Part shown: positions 42,085 through 50,537 of the stretch, one piece after another
Position numbering within the stretch: position 1 is the stretch's first letter
Layout of the letters: each line of letters opens with the position of its first letter
Source of the DNA: Pseudovibrio zosterae
GTDB taxonomy: Bacteria > Pseudomonadota > Alphaproteobacteria > Rhizobiales > Stappiaceae
Length of the DNA: 64,000 bases
NCBI RefSeq assembly: GCF_033843645.1
Contig: NZ_JAWXVZ010000009.1
Span: 137,338 to 201,337 of the forward strand
Reading direction: 5' to 3'
Notes under the pieces: model-generated
Database searches by the model: none
Seen by the model: the letters and a program-made list of their open reading frames with translations, nothing else
Told to the model about the DNA's origin: nothing
Made by a program: the position numbers and the translations under genes

Positions 42085-42110
42085 AAAAAGGGCCGCAACG
42101 GCCCTTTCTT
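42085..42110 (-). terminator. Terminator of the dctPQM operon
   Basis: Stem aaagggcc (42087-42094) pairs with ggcccttt (42100-42107) around cgcaa-type loop; on the minus strand a TTTTTG run follows. It lies about 90 bp after dctM. The plus strand also has a trailing TTTCTTTT. Confidence 0.75.
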
Positions 42111-42199
42111 TTGGTTGCAATAAGCAACTATATCTGTTGTCGACCTCAACAATTGCAGATTGCACACGCATACTGCGCAATTGATGAATCAAAGTGAGG

Positions 42200-43600
42200 T
42201 TAACGAATTATTACCTCCGGCCCCATCAATGCTGTGGGTAACGCCGTGGATAGCCAAGGCACGTACGTCACAAGGATAAGGAACACAAGAAGAACAAGCA
42301 CAAATGGCGCTGCGGCTTTAACCACTTGCAGCAGACTCATGCCCGTAATTCCCGAGGTGACAAACAGATTTAGCCCTATCGGAGGCGTGATCATTCCGAT
42401 CTCCATATTCACGACCATGATGATGCCTAGATGAATTGGATCAACGCCAAGCTCGATTCCGATAGGAAATACAACTGGTGCAACGATTAACAAAAGGCCG
42501 GATGGTTCCATGAACTGACCGCCGATCAAAAGCATGATGTTGACCGCGATCAGGAATGTGAACCAGTTGAAGCCAGCATCAATCATCCAATCAGTAATGA
42601 GCTGAGGGATTCGCTCTGCCGTCAGCGTGTGCGCAAACAAGAGCGCGTTGACGATGATGAACATGAGCATCACGGTTGTTTTGGCCGAGTCGGTAAGCAC
42701 CTTTTTGGTATCCCGATGGAACAGCGCTGGCACAAAGCGGCTGCCGATCATCCAGAGATTGCGAAGCACACTGCCCCCCAAACTCTCCCCTGGACGACGC
42801 CATGGCACCTCCGCCAACGGCCCCATGTCCCGATAGACAAACAGCGCGATAAAGGCTGCATAGACCGCCGCAACTGCTGCGGCCTCGGTGGGCGTAAAGA
42901 TGCCGCCATAAATCCCGCCGAGAATGATCACGATCAAGAACATGCCAAAAGCAGCCTCGGAGAAGGTGGACCACAGGACGCGCAGGCTTGGAAAAGGCTG
43001 AGCGGGCAAGTTGCGCCTGCGGGCGATGAAGTAAATCGCGCCCATGAGCATGAGGCCCGCTACAAGACCTGGCACGACGCCGGCCAGAAACATGCGCCCA
43101 ACAGAAACGTTGGTAGCTGCTGCATACACCACCATAACAATCGAAGGTGGAATGAGAATGCCGAGCGTACCGGCATTGGCGATCACCCCGGCAGCGAACT
43201 CCTTGCTGTAGCCCGCCTTGCGCATTGCGGCGATGGCGATGGTGCCGATGGCAACCACCGTTGCGGGCGACGAACCAGAGAGCGCCGCAAAAATCATGCA
43301 GGCAAAGACACCGGCAATGGCAAGCCCCCCTCTGAAGGAGCCAACGGTTGCAACGGCGAAGTTAACGATACGGCGCGCCACCCCGCCCGTCGACATGAAG
43401 CTGGAGGCGAGAATGAAGAACGGGATCGCCAGCAGCGTAAAGTTCTGCGAGGCGGTAAACAGCTGAACGGCAACGGAACTCATGGAGTCATGCGAGAACA
43501 GCGCGATGTAAAGCACTGCGGATAGTCCCAGTGCGATGGCAATCGGTGCACCAATCAGGAGCAGACCGAAAACCATGAGAAAAAGAACTGCGGTTTCCAT
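42200..43600 (-). CDS. dctM: TRAP transporter large permease subunit
   Basis: A 466-residue inner-membrane protein with about 12 transmembrane helices that forms the ion-coupled channel of a TRAP transporter. Family sequence is clear: ALGLSAVLYIALF near the start, FFILASSFMSTGGVARRIVNFA near residue 60, SGSSPATVVAIGTIAIAAM near 110, GILIPPSIVMVVYA near 148 and PVVFPIGIELGVDPIHLGIIMVVNMEIGMITPPIGLNLF (starting near 370). It ends the dctP-dctQ-dctM operon and starts 5 bp after dctQ. Confidence 0.95.
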   Translation of the reverse strand: METAVLFLMVFGLLLIGAPIAIALGLSAVLYIALFSHDSMSSVAVQLFTASQNFTLLAIPFFILASSFMSTGGVARRIVNFAVATVGSFRGGLAIAGVFACMIFAALSGSSPATVVAIGTIAIAAMRKAGYSKEFAAGVIANAGTLGILIPPSIVMVVYAAATNVSVGRMFLAGVVPGLVAGLMLMGAIYFIARRRNLPAQPFPSLRVLWSTFSEAAFGMFLIVIILGGIYGGIFTPTEAAAVAAVYAAFIALFVYRDMGPLAEVPWRRPGESLGGSVLRNLWMIGSRFVPALFHRDTKKVLTDSAKTTVMLMFIIVNALLFAHTLTAERIPQLITDWMIDAGFNWFTFLIAVNIMLLIGGQFMEPSGLLLIVAPVVFPIGIELGVDPIHLGIIMVVNMEIGMITPPIGLNLFVTSGITGMSLLQVVKAAAPFVLVLLVFLILVTYVPWLSTALPTALMGPEVIIR

Positions 43601-43605
43601 GGGCC

Positions 43606-44229
43606 TTAATCCTTCAGCACGTCTTTGTTTTCTTCCACCAACTCCTCGGCCTCATGCGCCGCGATCATGGCTTCTCTCTTGCCAATCAGGATGAGCCAAA
43701 ACATCTGCAAGGCGCGAAAACCAAGCAGCGCAAGCCCGAAGGGGAGAATGGTGTAAGGCATCCAGCGCGGCACACGCTCACGCACGTCAAAGGTTTCTTG
43801 CACCCACAAAGGCCACTTCAGATCTTCCATGCCGATGGGAAGCTGATAGAAGCGCGCCACATAGGGCAGTGCGCCACCGCTGGCGCCGCGGTTCTCAAGG
43901 CCCAACAACACCCCTAGCCATGTGGCATCGATCAAAAGCGCAGCATAAAGAACCGTAGCTGCAGCCCCCAAGAGCGCGAACACGCGGAAAATCGGCTTGG
44001 GAAACAATCGGATGAAGGCATCTACCCCCAAGTGGGCACCGATCTTGATGCCATAACTCATTCCAAACAGGATCAGCCAGGCAAACAAAACACGGGTGAA
44101 CTCCAGTGCCGCACCCCAACCGGAGTTAAAGCCATAACGGGCGACCACCTGAGAGAAGGTAACAAGGGTCATGGTCGCCAGAATGAGAGCAATGATGTTC
44201 TCTTCCAGCGAGTTGACGAAGTTTTTCAT
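43606..44229 (-). CDS. dctQ: TRAP transporter small permease subunit
   Basis: A 207-residue protein with four transmembrane helices (about residues 10-32, 45-65, 80-105 and 160-185), the usual DctQ plan, and conserved WLILFGMSYGIKIGAHLGVDAF near 48. It carries an insertion of about 30 residues between helices 3 and 4 and a charged C-terminal tail (EAEELVEENKDVLKD). The start is uncertain: ATG 44229 gives the family N-terminus but has no clear ribosome binding site, and the frame is open 23 codons upstream. It is separated from dctP by a strong hairpin. Confidence 0.9.
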   Translation of the reverse strand: MKNFVNSLEENIIALILATMTLVTFSQVVARYGFNSGWGAALEFTRVLFAWLILFGMSYGIKIGAHLGVDAFIRLFPKPIFRVFALLGAAATVLYAALLIDATWLGVLLGLENRGASGGALPYVARFYQLPIGMEDLKWPLWVQETFDVRERVPRWMPYTILPFGLALLGFRALQMFWLILIGKREAMIAAHEAEELVEENKDVLKD

Positions 44230-44298
44230 ACGAGACAAGGCGCAGCCCCCCAAAGGCATGCAAAATGATATCAGGAAAACGGATGTTTCCCGGTCCAA

Positions 44299-44335
44299 CC
44301 TGTCTGCCCAACGCCACCAGCGCAGGGCAGACAGG
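44299..44335 (-). promoter_or_regulatory. Intercistronic hairpin between dctP and dctQ
   Basis: A perfect 11-bp stem (cctgtctgccc at 44299-44309 with gggcagacagg at 44325-44335) and a 15-base loop. No U-tract follows on the minus strand, so it is more likely to protect the 3' end of dctP mRNA or to reduce read-through into dctQM than to stop transcription fully. Confidence 0.65.
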
Positions 44336-44343
44336 CAGCATGA

Positions 44344-45348
44344 TTAGTTGGAAGCGTTTGAGGCAACCGCCGCGTCGATTACATCCTGACCGATGTCATC
44401 CGCGAACTTGGCCCAAACCGGTGTCATGACATCAACCCACGCCTGACGTTGCTCGGGTGTCAGCTGACGCACTTCCGTGCCAGCACTAATGATGTTCTGC
44501 TTGTTCTCTTCGTTGATCTGGGTCGCACGGCTGTTGTACTCATCCGTCACCTCGGTGAAGATCGCGAGGAACTGATCGCGCACATCAGGGTCAAGGCTGT
44601 CCAGCCACTCCTGAGAGGTCAGCGCAAGATAGGTCAGAAGCTGGTGGTTAGTCTCCGTGATGCCGTCCTGAACCTCGAAGAACTTCTGGGTATAGATATT
44701 GGACCAGGTGTTCTCCTGACCGTCTACGACACCGGTTTGAAGCGCGCCGTAAACCTCTTTGAACGCCAGTTTTTGAGCATTGGCATTCATCGCTTCAATC
44801 ATGGCGACCGCCACATCAGAAGTCTGAACACGGAACTTCAGCCCATCAGCGTCTGATGGCTCCAGCAGCGGTCTGTTGGCAGAAAAGTGCTTCAGACCGT
44901 TGAAGATATAGCCAAGCCCCACGAAGCCCACGTCAGACATGGCACCCAGCAGCTCCTGCCCCTTTTCGCCCTTAGTGAAACGGGTCACGGCATCCATGTC
45001 GGAGAACAAGAACGGCAGGTCGAAAACACGGTACTTGAGTGTGTAGGCTTCAAACTTGGAAAGCGACGGGGCAGCAATCTGCACATCCCCCAAAAGCAGC
45101 GCTTCCATCACCTTGTCATCATCAAACAGCTGAGAGGATGGGAACACCTGCATACAGGCCTTGCCATCCATTTCAGTGTTGATGCGATCCGCCAGAGCGG
45201 CAGCCATCTCTCCCTTTGGGTGCCCCTGCGCTGCCACAACGTGGCTGAACTTGATCACGACTTCGCCGTCATCACACCCTGCAGACGCAAAGGCTGGCGC
45301 GGACAGGAACAGTGAGGCAGCGGCGGCGGCCAAATACAATTTCTTCAT
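44344..45348 (-). CDS. dctP: TRAP transporter periplasmic C4-dicarboxylate-binding protein
   Basis: A 334-residue DctP-type solute-binding protein. The signal peptide is about residues 1-22 (KKLYLAAAAASLFLSAPAFA). Mature family features are VIKFSHVVAAQGHPKGEMA near the start, QLFDDDKVMEALLLGDVQIAAPSLS near 70 and the RVQTSDVAVAMIEAMNANAQKLAFKEVYGALQTGVVDGQEN region near 165-205, with the conserved arginine that pairs with the ligand carboxylate. The ligand is probably a C4-dicarboxylate, as the DctB/DctD genes are next door. The start has GGGAGG upstream and a sigma-54 promoter about 50 bp before it. Confidence 0.93.
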   Translation of the reverse strand: MKKLYLAAAAASLFLSAPAFASAGCDDGEVVIKFSHVVAAQGHPKGEMAAALADRINTEMDGKACMQVFPSSQLFDDDKVMEALLLGDVQIAAPSLSKFEAYTLKYRVFDLPFLFSDMDAVTRFTKGEKGQELLGAMSDVGFVGLGYIFNGLKHFSANRPLLEPSDADGLKFRVQTSDVAVAMIEAMNANAQKLAFKEVYGALQTGVVDGQENTWSNIYTQKFFEVQDGITETNHQLLTYLALTSQEWLDSLDPDVRDQFLAIFTEVTDEYNSRATQINEENKQNIISAGTEVRQLTPEQRQAWVDVMTPVWAKFADDIGQDVIDAAVASNASN

Positions 45349-45396
45349 GATATCCTCCCTAATGAATGGCTTCCCGGCCATCATAAGCGTTACTAC

Positions 45397-45411
45397 GCAA
45401 GCACTGTGCCA
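45397..45411 (-). promoter_or_regulatory. Sigma-54 (-24/-12) promoter of dctPQM
   Basis: Reading the minus strand, TGGCAC-AGTGC-TTGC matches the RpoN consensus TGGCAC-N5-TTGC without a mismatch. A transcript from it would start near 45386, about 38 bp before the dctP start codon. The adjacent gene encodes DctD, a sigma-54-dependent activator. Confidence 0.85.
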
Positions 45412-45484
45412 GACTACGCAGTTTCACAAATCCGCAGGATTTCATTGGAATTGGAGAAGATACAAATTACGTTTGGGTCGAGTT

Positions 45485-45511
45485 CGTAACATGCTTGGGT
45501 TCCATGTAACG
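45485..45511. promoter_or_regulatory. Candidate DctD upstream activating site
   Basis: Imperfect inverted repeat CGTAACATG (45485-45493) and CATGTAACG (45503-45511), eight of nine positions symmetrical, centred about 112 bp upstream of the predicted dctP transcription start. That distance suits an enhancer-type activator. A smaller repeat, AAATCC-gca-GGATTT, is at 45428-45442. Confidence 0.45.
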
Positions 45512-45546
45512 TTTTCGACACATCGCAAGCGGCGCGCTGCCGCTGC

Positions 45547-46890
45547 TCAGTCCGGTCCGCCGCTCAGGTCGTACTTTTTCATCTTTTCGTAAAGCGCCTT
45601 GCGCGACACCTTGAGCGCTTCATAGGTAGGCTTTATCCGTCCCTCGTTACGGCGCAATTCCTGCTCAATCTGATCACGCTCAAACGCTGCAACGCGGTCA
45701 GACAGGCTTTCCTCACCTGCTGGTGCCGAAGAACCCGCATCGCCAGTCGTCGTCATCAGGCCCAACACGAAACGGTCTGCCACGTTTCGCAGTTCCCGCA
45801 CATTGCCCGGCCACTCATGGCGCATCAGCTCGGCCAAGAACGCCTGCGTGATTTCAGGAACTTCCTGGCGATAGCGCGCCCGCGCGCCGCGAGCCAGATA
45901 GTGAAACAGGATCGGAATGTCGTCCAAGCGCTCACGCAGTGGAGGAATGGCAATGGTAATCACGTTGAGGCGATAAAACAGGTCTTTACGGAAGCGCCCT
46001 TCATTGCTTGCCGCTTCCAGATCCTCCTTCGTGGCCGCCACAAAGCGCAGGTCCAACGGTATGGCCTTGTTCGAACCCACGCGTTCGATGCTCCGGGTTT
46101 CGAACACACGCAGCAGCTTCACTTGAAGGTCCAGCGGCATGGACTCGATTTCATCCAGAAAGACCGTTCCGCCATTGGCATGTTCCAGCTTGCCAATGCG
46201 TTGTCCACTCGCCCCGGTAAAGGCCCCGCGCTCATGGCCAAACAACTCGGATTCAATGATCTCGGCTGGCAAGGCCCCGCAATTAAGCGCCACAAACGGC
46301 CCCTCCTTTCGGTGGCCTTCCTCATGCAGCGCGCGGGCAACCACTTCCTTCCCGGACCCCGTCTCACCGTGAATGAGAACATCGGCATCCGTGCCTGCGA
46401 GCGCCCGCACCGTATTGCGCAGCCGCTCAATTGCTGCGGACTTGCCGACAATGCGTTGCTCCAGCCCGGAAAGATCGCCCAGTTCCGCACGCAGAACACG
46501 GTTTTCGAGCGTTAGCCGCCGCTTTTCGACGGCTCGTTCCAGCACCGCTGTCAAGCCAGAGATCGGAAACGGCTTCTCCATGAAGTCATAGGCACCAGCG
46601 CGCATGGCTTCCACTGCGAGCGGCACATCCCCATGTCCTGTAATCAGCACCACAGGCAGCGCGCTGTCGATCTCGAATGCCGCGCGCATCAAGTCAAAGC
46701 CAGTCATGCCGGGCATGCGAATATCGCTCACAAGAACACCGTGAAACTCGTGATTGATGTGCTCCAGTGCCTCCCGCCCCTCGGAAAACTGCAGCACCGA
46801 GTAGTCGGCGAGTTCCAGCCCTTGCGCGACCGCTTCACGCATATCCGCATCGTCATCAACCAGAAGAATTGTCGGGTTCGTTTTGGCCAT
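45547..46890 (-). CDS. dctD: C4-dicarboxylate response regulator, sigma-54-dependent activator
   Basis: A 447-residue NtrC-family protein that, when phosphorylated by DctB, uses ATP hydrolysis to open sigma-54 promoters. The receiver domain is residues 1-120 (phosphorylated Asp in VSDIRMPG, about 54). The AAA+ domain is about 145-385 with Walker A GETGSGKE (about 180), the sigma-54-contacting GAFTGA loop in HERGAFTGASG, and Walker B TVFLDEIESM. A Fis-type helix-turn-helix ends the protein (IKPTYEALKVSRKALYEKMKKY). Its gene starts 4 bp after dctB, and it lies directly upstream of its expected target dctP. Confidence 0.95.
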   Translation of the reverse strand: MAKTNPTILLVDDDADMREAVAQGLELADYSVLQFSEGREALEHINHEFHGVLVSDIRMPGMTGFDLMRAAFEIDSALPVVLITGHGDVPLAVEAMRAGAYDFMEKPFPISGLTAVLERAVEKRRLTLENRVLRAELGDLSGLEQRIVGKSAAIERLRNTVRALAGTDADVLIHGETGSGKEVVARALHEEGHRKEGPFVALNCGALPAEIIESELFGHERGAFTGASGQRIGKLEHANGGTVFLDEIESMPLDLQVKLLRVFETRSIERVGSNKAIPLDLRFVAATKEDLEAASNEGRFRKDLFYRLNVITIAIPPLRERLDDIPILFHYLARGARARYRQEVPEITQAFLAELMRHEWPGNVRELRNVADRFVLGLMTTTGDAGSSAPAGEESLSDRVAAFERDQIEQELRRNEGRIKPTYEALKVSRKALYEKMKKYDLSGGPD

Positions 46891-46893
46891 TCC

Positions 46894-48711
46894 TCAGGCT
46901 TCCATCGTTGCGTCGGCGAGCTGCAAACTCATGATAAAACATGCGCCCCCTAAAGACGAAGGCTCATAGCTCAACATACCGCCAACATCTCTCATGATCT
47001 TGTAGGCAATGGAGAGGCCAAGCCCCAGCCCCTGCCCGACATCCTTGGTGGTGAAAAACGGATCAAAAATCTGCTTGGCAACCTCTGGGTCGATGCCCGG
47101 ACCATTGTCTTCCACCCGTATCTGTACCAGCCCCTCTTGCACCAGAACCTGCAGACGCAGCCGTGGCTGTGGCGCGTCCTTCATGGCATCCAGTGCATTG
47201 CCGATGAGGTTCATCAGCACTTGAGCCAGGCGAACCTGCCCGCCCTGAACCAACAGGGCTGCTGGGCCTTTGTCCACTTCCAGCGCCACGCCCATCAGCT
47301 TGCAGCGATGCCCGGAGAGCATCAGCACTTCATCAAGGATCGGCGCAACTGCGACCCGTTCGATGGTTGTTCCAGCTTTTCGCGTAAACCCCTTCAACGT
47401 CTGGCTGATCGCAGCCATGCGTTTGACCATGGCAACGATCTTGTCGAGATTGCCCAGCGCCTTGTCAGCTTTGTCAGAGCTGATCAAGGTTCGGGCGTTG
47501 TCTGCATGCATTTGGATGGCACCAAGAGGCTGATTGAACTCGTGGGAGAGCGCGGCCGACATCTCCCCCAGTGTGGCCAACTTGGCCGACTGAACCAGAC
47601 CGGCCTGTGCCTGTTGCAACTCACGTTCCGCCGCTTCGCGCTCGACGATCTCAGCAGCAAGTCGCGCATTGGCCTCCGAGAGTTCGCGGGTCCGCTCGCG
47701 GACACGCACCTCCAACTGCTCGGCATTGGCGCGCTGTTCTTCGTGGCGGGCAAGCAACCGGCGGCGGCGGTCAAGGGCAATCCAGATCATTCCCGCAGCA
47801 ACGACACACAGAAGCACAGCCACAATGGTGGCTCTCATCGCTTGCTCACGCACACTGGACATGTCGTAGAAAACCGCAACGCGCCATCCCAGTACAGGCA
47901 GGTCCTGTTTGATCATCAAAAACGGTTCGGTCGAAAACGGTGTTGGCAAGCGCACAAGCGAGTTTCCGTCAATGGTCTCTTCGCGCTGAAGAACGCGAAT
48001 GGGATCCCCCTCATCCTCATACCAATCCCGTCCGGCGCGCAGCGGCAAGTTGCGCCAATCAGGTACGTTGCTGGCAACCACACGGCCCTGGGCATCAACC
48101 GCCAGCAGCCCTGCGGTGCTGAGCGCCCACGACTGTTCCACTTCCGCCAGCTCAACCCGCACGCCGATAAAGCCCACGAGATGATGATCATAACGCGCTG
48201 CAGAAACAAACAGATAGCTGGCCGACAACCCATCCCCGGATGTCAAGAGAGCACGGCCCAAGCGCCCATCACGTGCCATGGCGATGGCAGAGCGCACCTC
48301 TGCCCGGTTCACCGTTTGCTGCGCGACAGGAAGTGCCAAGTTGGAAGCAATCAGATTTCCCCCATGATCGAGCAACCACGCTTCTCGCGCGCCGGACATA
48401 CCAGCAACGGCCTTCATTTCAGAGGCACCGTCTTCAGCGTTTCGCGTGGCAATCATTTCGATCATGTCCGCCCGCCGCGCCAACAGAGCAGGAAGCAAGC
48501 GGTATTTATCCAGGTGCCGCTCAAGCGTAGCCGATTGCACCGCAAGTGTGGCCTCGGCGCGGGTCTTGACCTCCTCGAAGTAGAGACGCTCACTCACCCG
48601 CATGGTGCCCCACGCAGCGCCGATCACAAACAGGATCAACACCACAGCCACAAGGCCAACGATGCCATCATTTTCGGTTCTGCTTGGGGTCAAAGGCCAA
48701 AGGCCCCACAT
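46894..48711 (-). CDS. dctB: C4-dicarboxylate sensor histidine kinase
   Basis: A 605-residue membrane kinase. Two transmembrane helices (about residues 18-40 and 290-312) flank a periplasmic dicarboxylate-sensing double-PDC domain; a coiled coil (about 325-375) leads to the dimerisation domain with the phosphorylated His in ALSHEFNQPLGAIQMHADN (about 388), then the N, G1 and G2 ATP-binding boxes (MNLIGNALDAM, VEDNGPGID, QGLGLGLSIA). The start is awkward: ATG 48711 has GGAGG about 15 nt upstream, too far to be ideal, while an ATT codon 9 nt earlier is at the ideal distance. It is operonic with dctD. Confidence 0.93.
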   Translation of the reverse strand: MWGLWPLTPSRTENDGIVGLVAVVLILFVIGAAWGTMRVSERLYFEEVKTRAEATLAVQSATLERHLDKYRLLPALLARRADMIEMIATRNAEDGASEMKAVAGMSGAREAWLLDHGGNLIASNLALPVAQQTVNRAEVRSAIAMARDGRLGRALLTSGDGLSASYLFVSAARYDHHLVGFIGVRVELAEVEQSWALSTAGLLAVDAQGRVVASNVPDWRNLPLRAGRDWYEDEGDPIRVLQREETIDGNSLVRLPTPFSTEPFLMIKQDLPVLGWRVAVFYDMSSVREQAMRATIVAVLLCVVAAGMIWIALDRRRRLLARHEEQRANAEQLEVRVRERTRELSEANARLAAEIVEREAAERELQQAQAGLVQSAKLATLGEMSAALSHEFNQPLGAIQMHADNARTLISSDKADKALGNLDKIVAMVKRMAAISQTLKGFTRKAGTTIERVAVAPILDEVLMLSGHRCKLMGVALEVDKGPAALLVQGGQVRLAQVLMNLIGNALDAMKDAPQPRLRLQVLVQEGLVQIRVEDNGPGIDPEVAKQIFDPFFTTKDVGQGLGLGLSIAYKIMRDVGGMLSYEPSSLGGACFIMSLQLADATMEA

Positions 48712-48750
48712 GCCGCTAATGGTCGTCCTCCTTGCCAAATCGCAGAGGTG

Positions 48751-49839
48751 TCAGTCTGCGCCAGCAGGAAGCGGCTGATCAAGTGCCACACTCTTAACCA
48801 ATAGGTAGAGGGGCATCCCTTCTTCGAGTTGAAGATCGGCAGCGGCCAGCCGAGTAATCCGGGCGCGGATGAACTGCGCCCCCACACGGCACAACACTTC
48901 CACAAAAGGACCGGATGGAGCACTCAACCGCTCAACCGTTGCACCAACAACATTGCGAAGCGAAATGCCAACTGGGCGCTGCCTTGCGAGGATCACGTCC
49001 TTGGCCCGAATGTGCAATCGCACCTGAGATTGAACGACGGCCCGACTGAGCGGCACCAGCAGCTCCTGACCTTCCACGGCCACATGCGTGACACCCCACT
49101 CCGCGTCATGTTTCACGACCAGCCCGAGCACAAGAGAACCTGCATCCGGTCCCTCAGACAGGCCTGGCACATCAAGCCGGTTCACAAGTTCGGCTACTGG
49201 GCCGGCAGCCGTGACCCTTCCAGCGTTCAGTATCACCATGTCATCGGCGATCTGCTCGATCTCTCCCAGCGCGTGAGAAACGTAGAGCATGGGAATGCCG
49301 ATGCGCTCTTTCAGCGCCAACAGAAACGGCAGGATCTCTGCTTTGCGAGCCGCGTCCAATGAAGCCAGCGGCTCGTCCATGATAAGCAGCTTTGGCCCAG
49401 CCAGCAGGGCCCGCCCAATGGCAACACGCTGCTTTTCACCCCCCGAAAGGTTCGCGGTGCGCCGCTTGAGCAAAGGCGCAAGCCCCAACAACTCCACGAC
49501 GGCAGCAAAGGACAAAGAACCTTTGCGCCCCCCGGCCCACACACCATAGCGCAGGTTACTGGCGACGTTCATGTGCGGGAACAACCGCGCTTCCTGAAAC
49601 ACGACGCCTAGGTCGCGCTTGTGAGCGGGCAAATTAACACCGGCGACACTGTCAAACAGCACCGTGTTGCCTATGGCAATGCGCCCGTTCTCTGGGGCGT
49701 GCAGCCCGCATATCATGCGGATCAACGTTGTCTTGCCGCAGCCTGACGGACCGAAAACAGCGGTCACCGGGCCACCGCTATCAAACGCGATTTCCGTTTG
49801 AAACGTGTCGGCCTGCCCTTTGACATTCACGTGGATCAT
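48751..49839 (-). CDS. modC: Molybdate ABC transporter ATP-binding protein
   Basis: A 362-residue ATPase that powers ModB. The nucleotide-binding domain (about 1-235) has Walker A GPSGCGKTT (about 31), ABC signature LSGGEKQRVAIG (about 130) and Walker B LLIMDEPLASLD (about 150); the C-terminal part (about 290-355) is a Mop/TOBE molybdate-binding domain. The ATG at 49839 overlaps the modB stop by 4 nt (ATGA). The long open frame continuing to 50286 is just the other-frame shadow of modB. Last gene of modA-modB-modC. Confidence 0.94.
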   Translation of the reverse strand: MIHVNVKGQADTFQTEIAFDSGGPVTAVFGPSGCGKTTLIRMICGLHAPENGRIAIGNTVLFDSVAGVNLPAHKRDLGVVFQEARLFPHMNVASNLRYGVWAGGRKGSLSFAAVVELLGLAPLLKRRTANLSGGEKQRVAIGRALLAGPKLLIMDEPLASLDAARKAEILPFLLALKERIGIPMLYVSHALGEIEQIADDMVILNAGRVTAAGPVAELVNRLDVPGLSEGPDAGSLVLGLVVKHDAEWGVTHVAVEGQELLVPLSRAVVQSQVRLHIRAKDVILARQRPVGISLRNVVGATVERLSAPSGPFVEVLCRVGAQFIRARITRLAAADLQLEEGMPLYLLVKSVALDQPLPAGAD

Positions 49840-50537
49840 GCCCGCCCCCTGACCCGTGTTTCGATGGAGCGTGCCAAGAGTTCGGAAAGGCCCAGCGCAA
49901 CGAAAGAGATCAACAGCGAGATCGCAGCAAGGCGCAAAACGGCCGCGTCGCCGTCCACACTTTGCAGCTCGGTATAAAGCGCCAGGGACAAGGTGCGCGT
50001 CTCGCCCGGAATGTTGGACACAAAAGTAATCGTTGCTCCGAATTCCCCCATGGCCTTGGCAAAGCCGAGAATGGTTCCGCCCAAAATGCCGGGAAGTGCC
50101 AGCGGCAGCGTGACGATGGCAAAGGTCTTCAGCCGAGATGTACCCAAAGAGCGCGCCGCTTCTTCCAACAGGGGATCTGCGGCATCGAACGCCAACTTGA
50201 TGGGGCGCAGCAACAGGGGAAAGGCCATCACGCCGGCAGCAAGGGCAGCGCCGGTCCATTGAAAGGCAAAACCAACCCCGAGCCACTCAGAAAAGAACTG
50301 ACCAAGCGGGCCGTTGCGCCCGAACCCAAGCAGCAGCACATAGCCGGTCACAACCGGCGGCAGCACCAATGGCAGATAGATCAGAACATTCAGGATGAGC
50401 TTTCCGGTAAAGTTCCAGCGGGACAAGGCATAGGCCAAAAAAACCGCAAGCGGCAGCCCAAAGGCCATGGCGGTGCCCGCCACCTGTAAAGAAAGCAGAA
50501 GTGCGCTCCACTCAGCATTGCTGAGAACGTCAGTCAC
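49836..50537 (-). CDS. modB: Molybdate ABC transporter permease
   Basis: A 233-residue inner-membrane protein with about five to six helices. The ModB-specific LPPVVTGYVLLLGFGRNGPLG (about residue 60) and the ATPase-coupling EAA loop EEAARSLGTSRLKTFAIVTLPLALPGI (about 125-150), followed by GFAKAMGEFGATITFVSNIPGETRT, identify it. It overlaps modA by 8 nt and modC by 4 nt, so the three subunits are made together. Confidence 0.95.
   Translation of the reverse strand: MTDVLSNAEWSALLLSLQVAGTAMAFGLPLAVFLAYALSRWNFTGKLILNVLIYLPLVLPPVVTGYVLLLGFGRNGPLGQFFSEWLGVGFAFQWTGAALAAGVMAFPLLLRPIKLAFDAADPLLEEAARSLGTSRLKTFAIVTLPLALPGILGGTILGFAKAMGEFGATITFVSNIPGETRTLSLALYTELQSVDGDAAVLRLAAISLLISFVALGLSELLARSIETRVRGRA

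Noticed and set aside
47137..48804. 555-codon plus-strand frame
   Set aside because: Antisense to dctB, which has complete kinase motifs.
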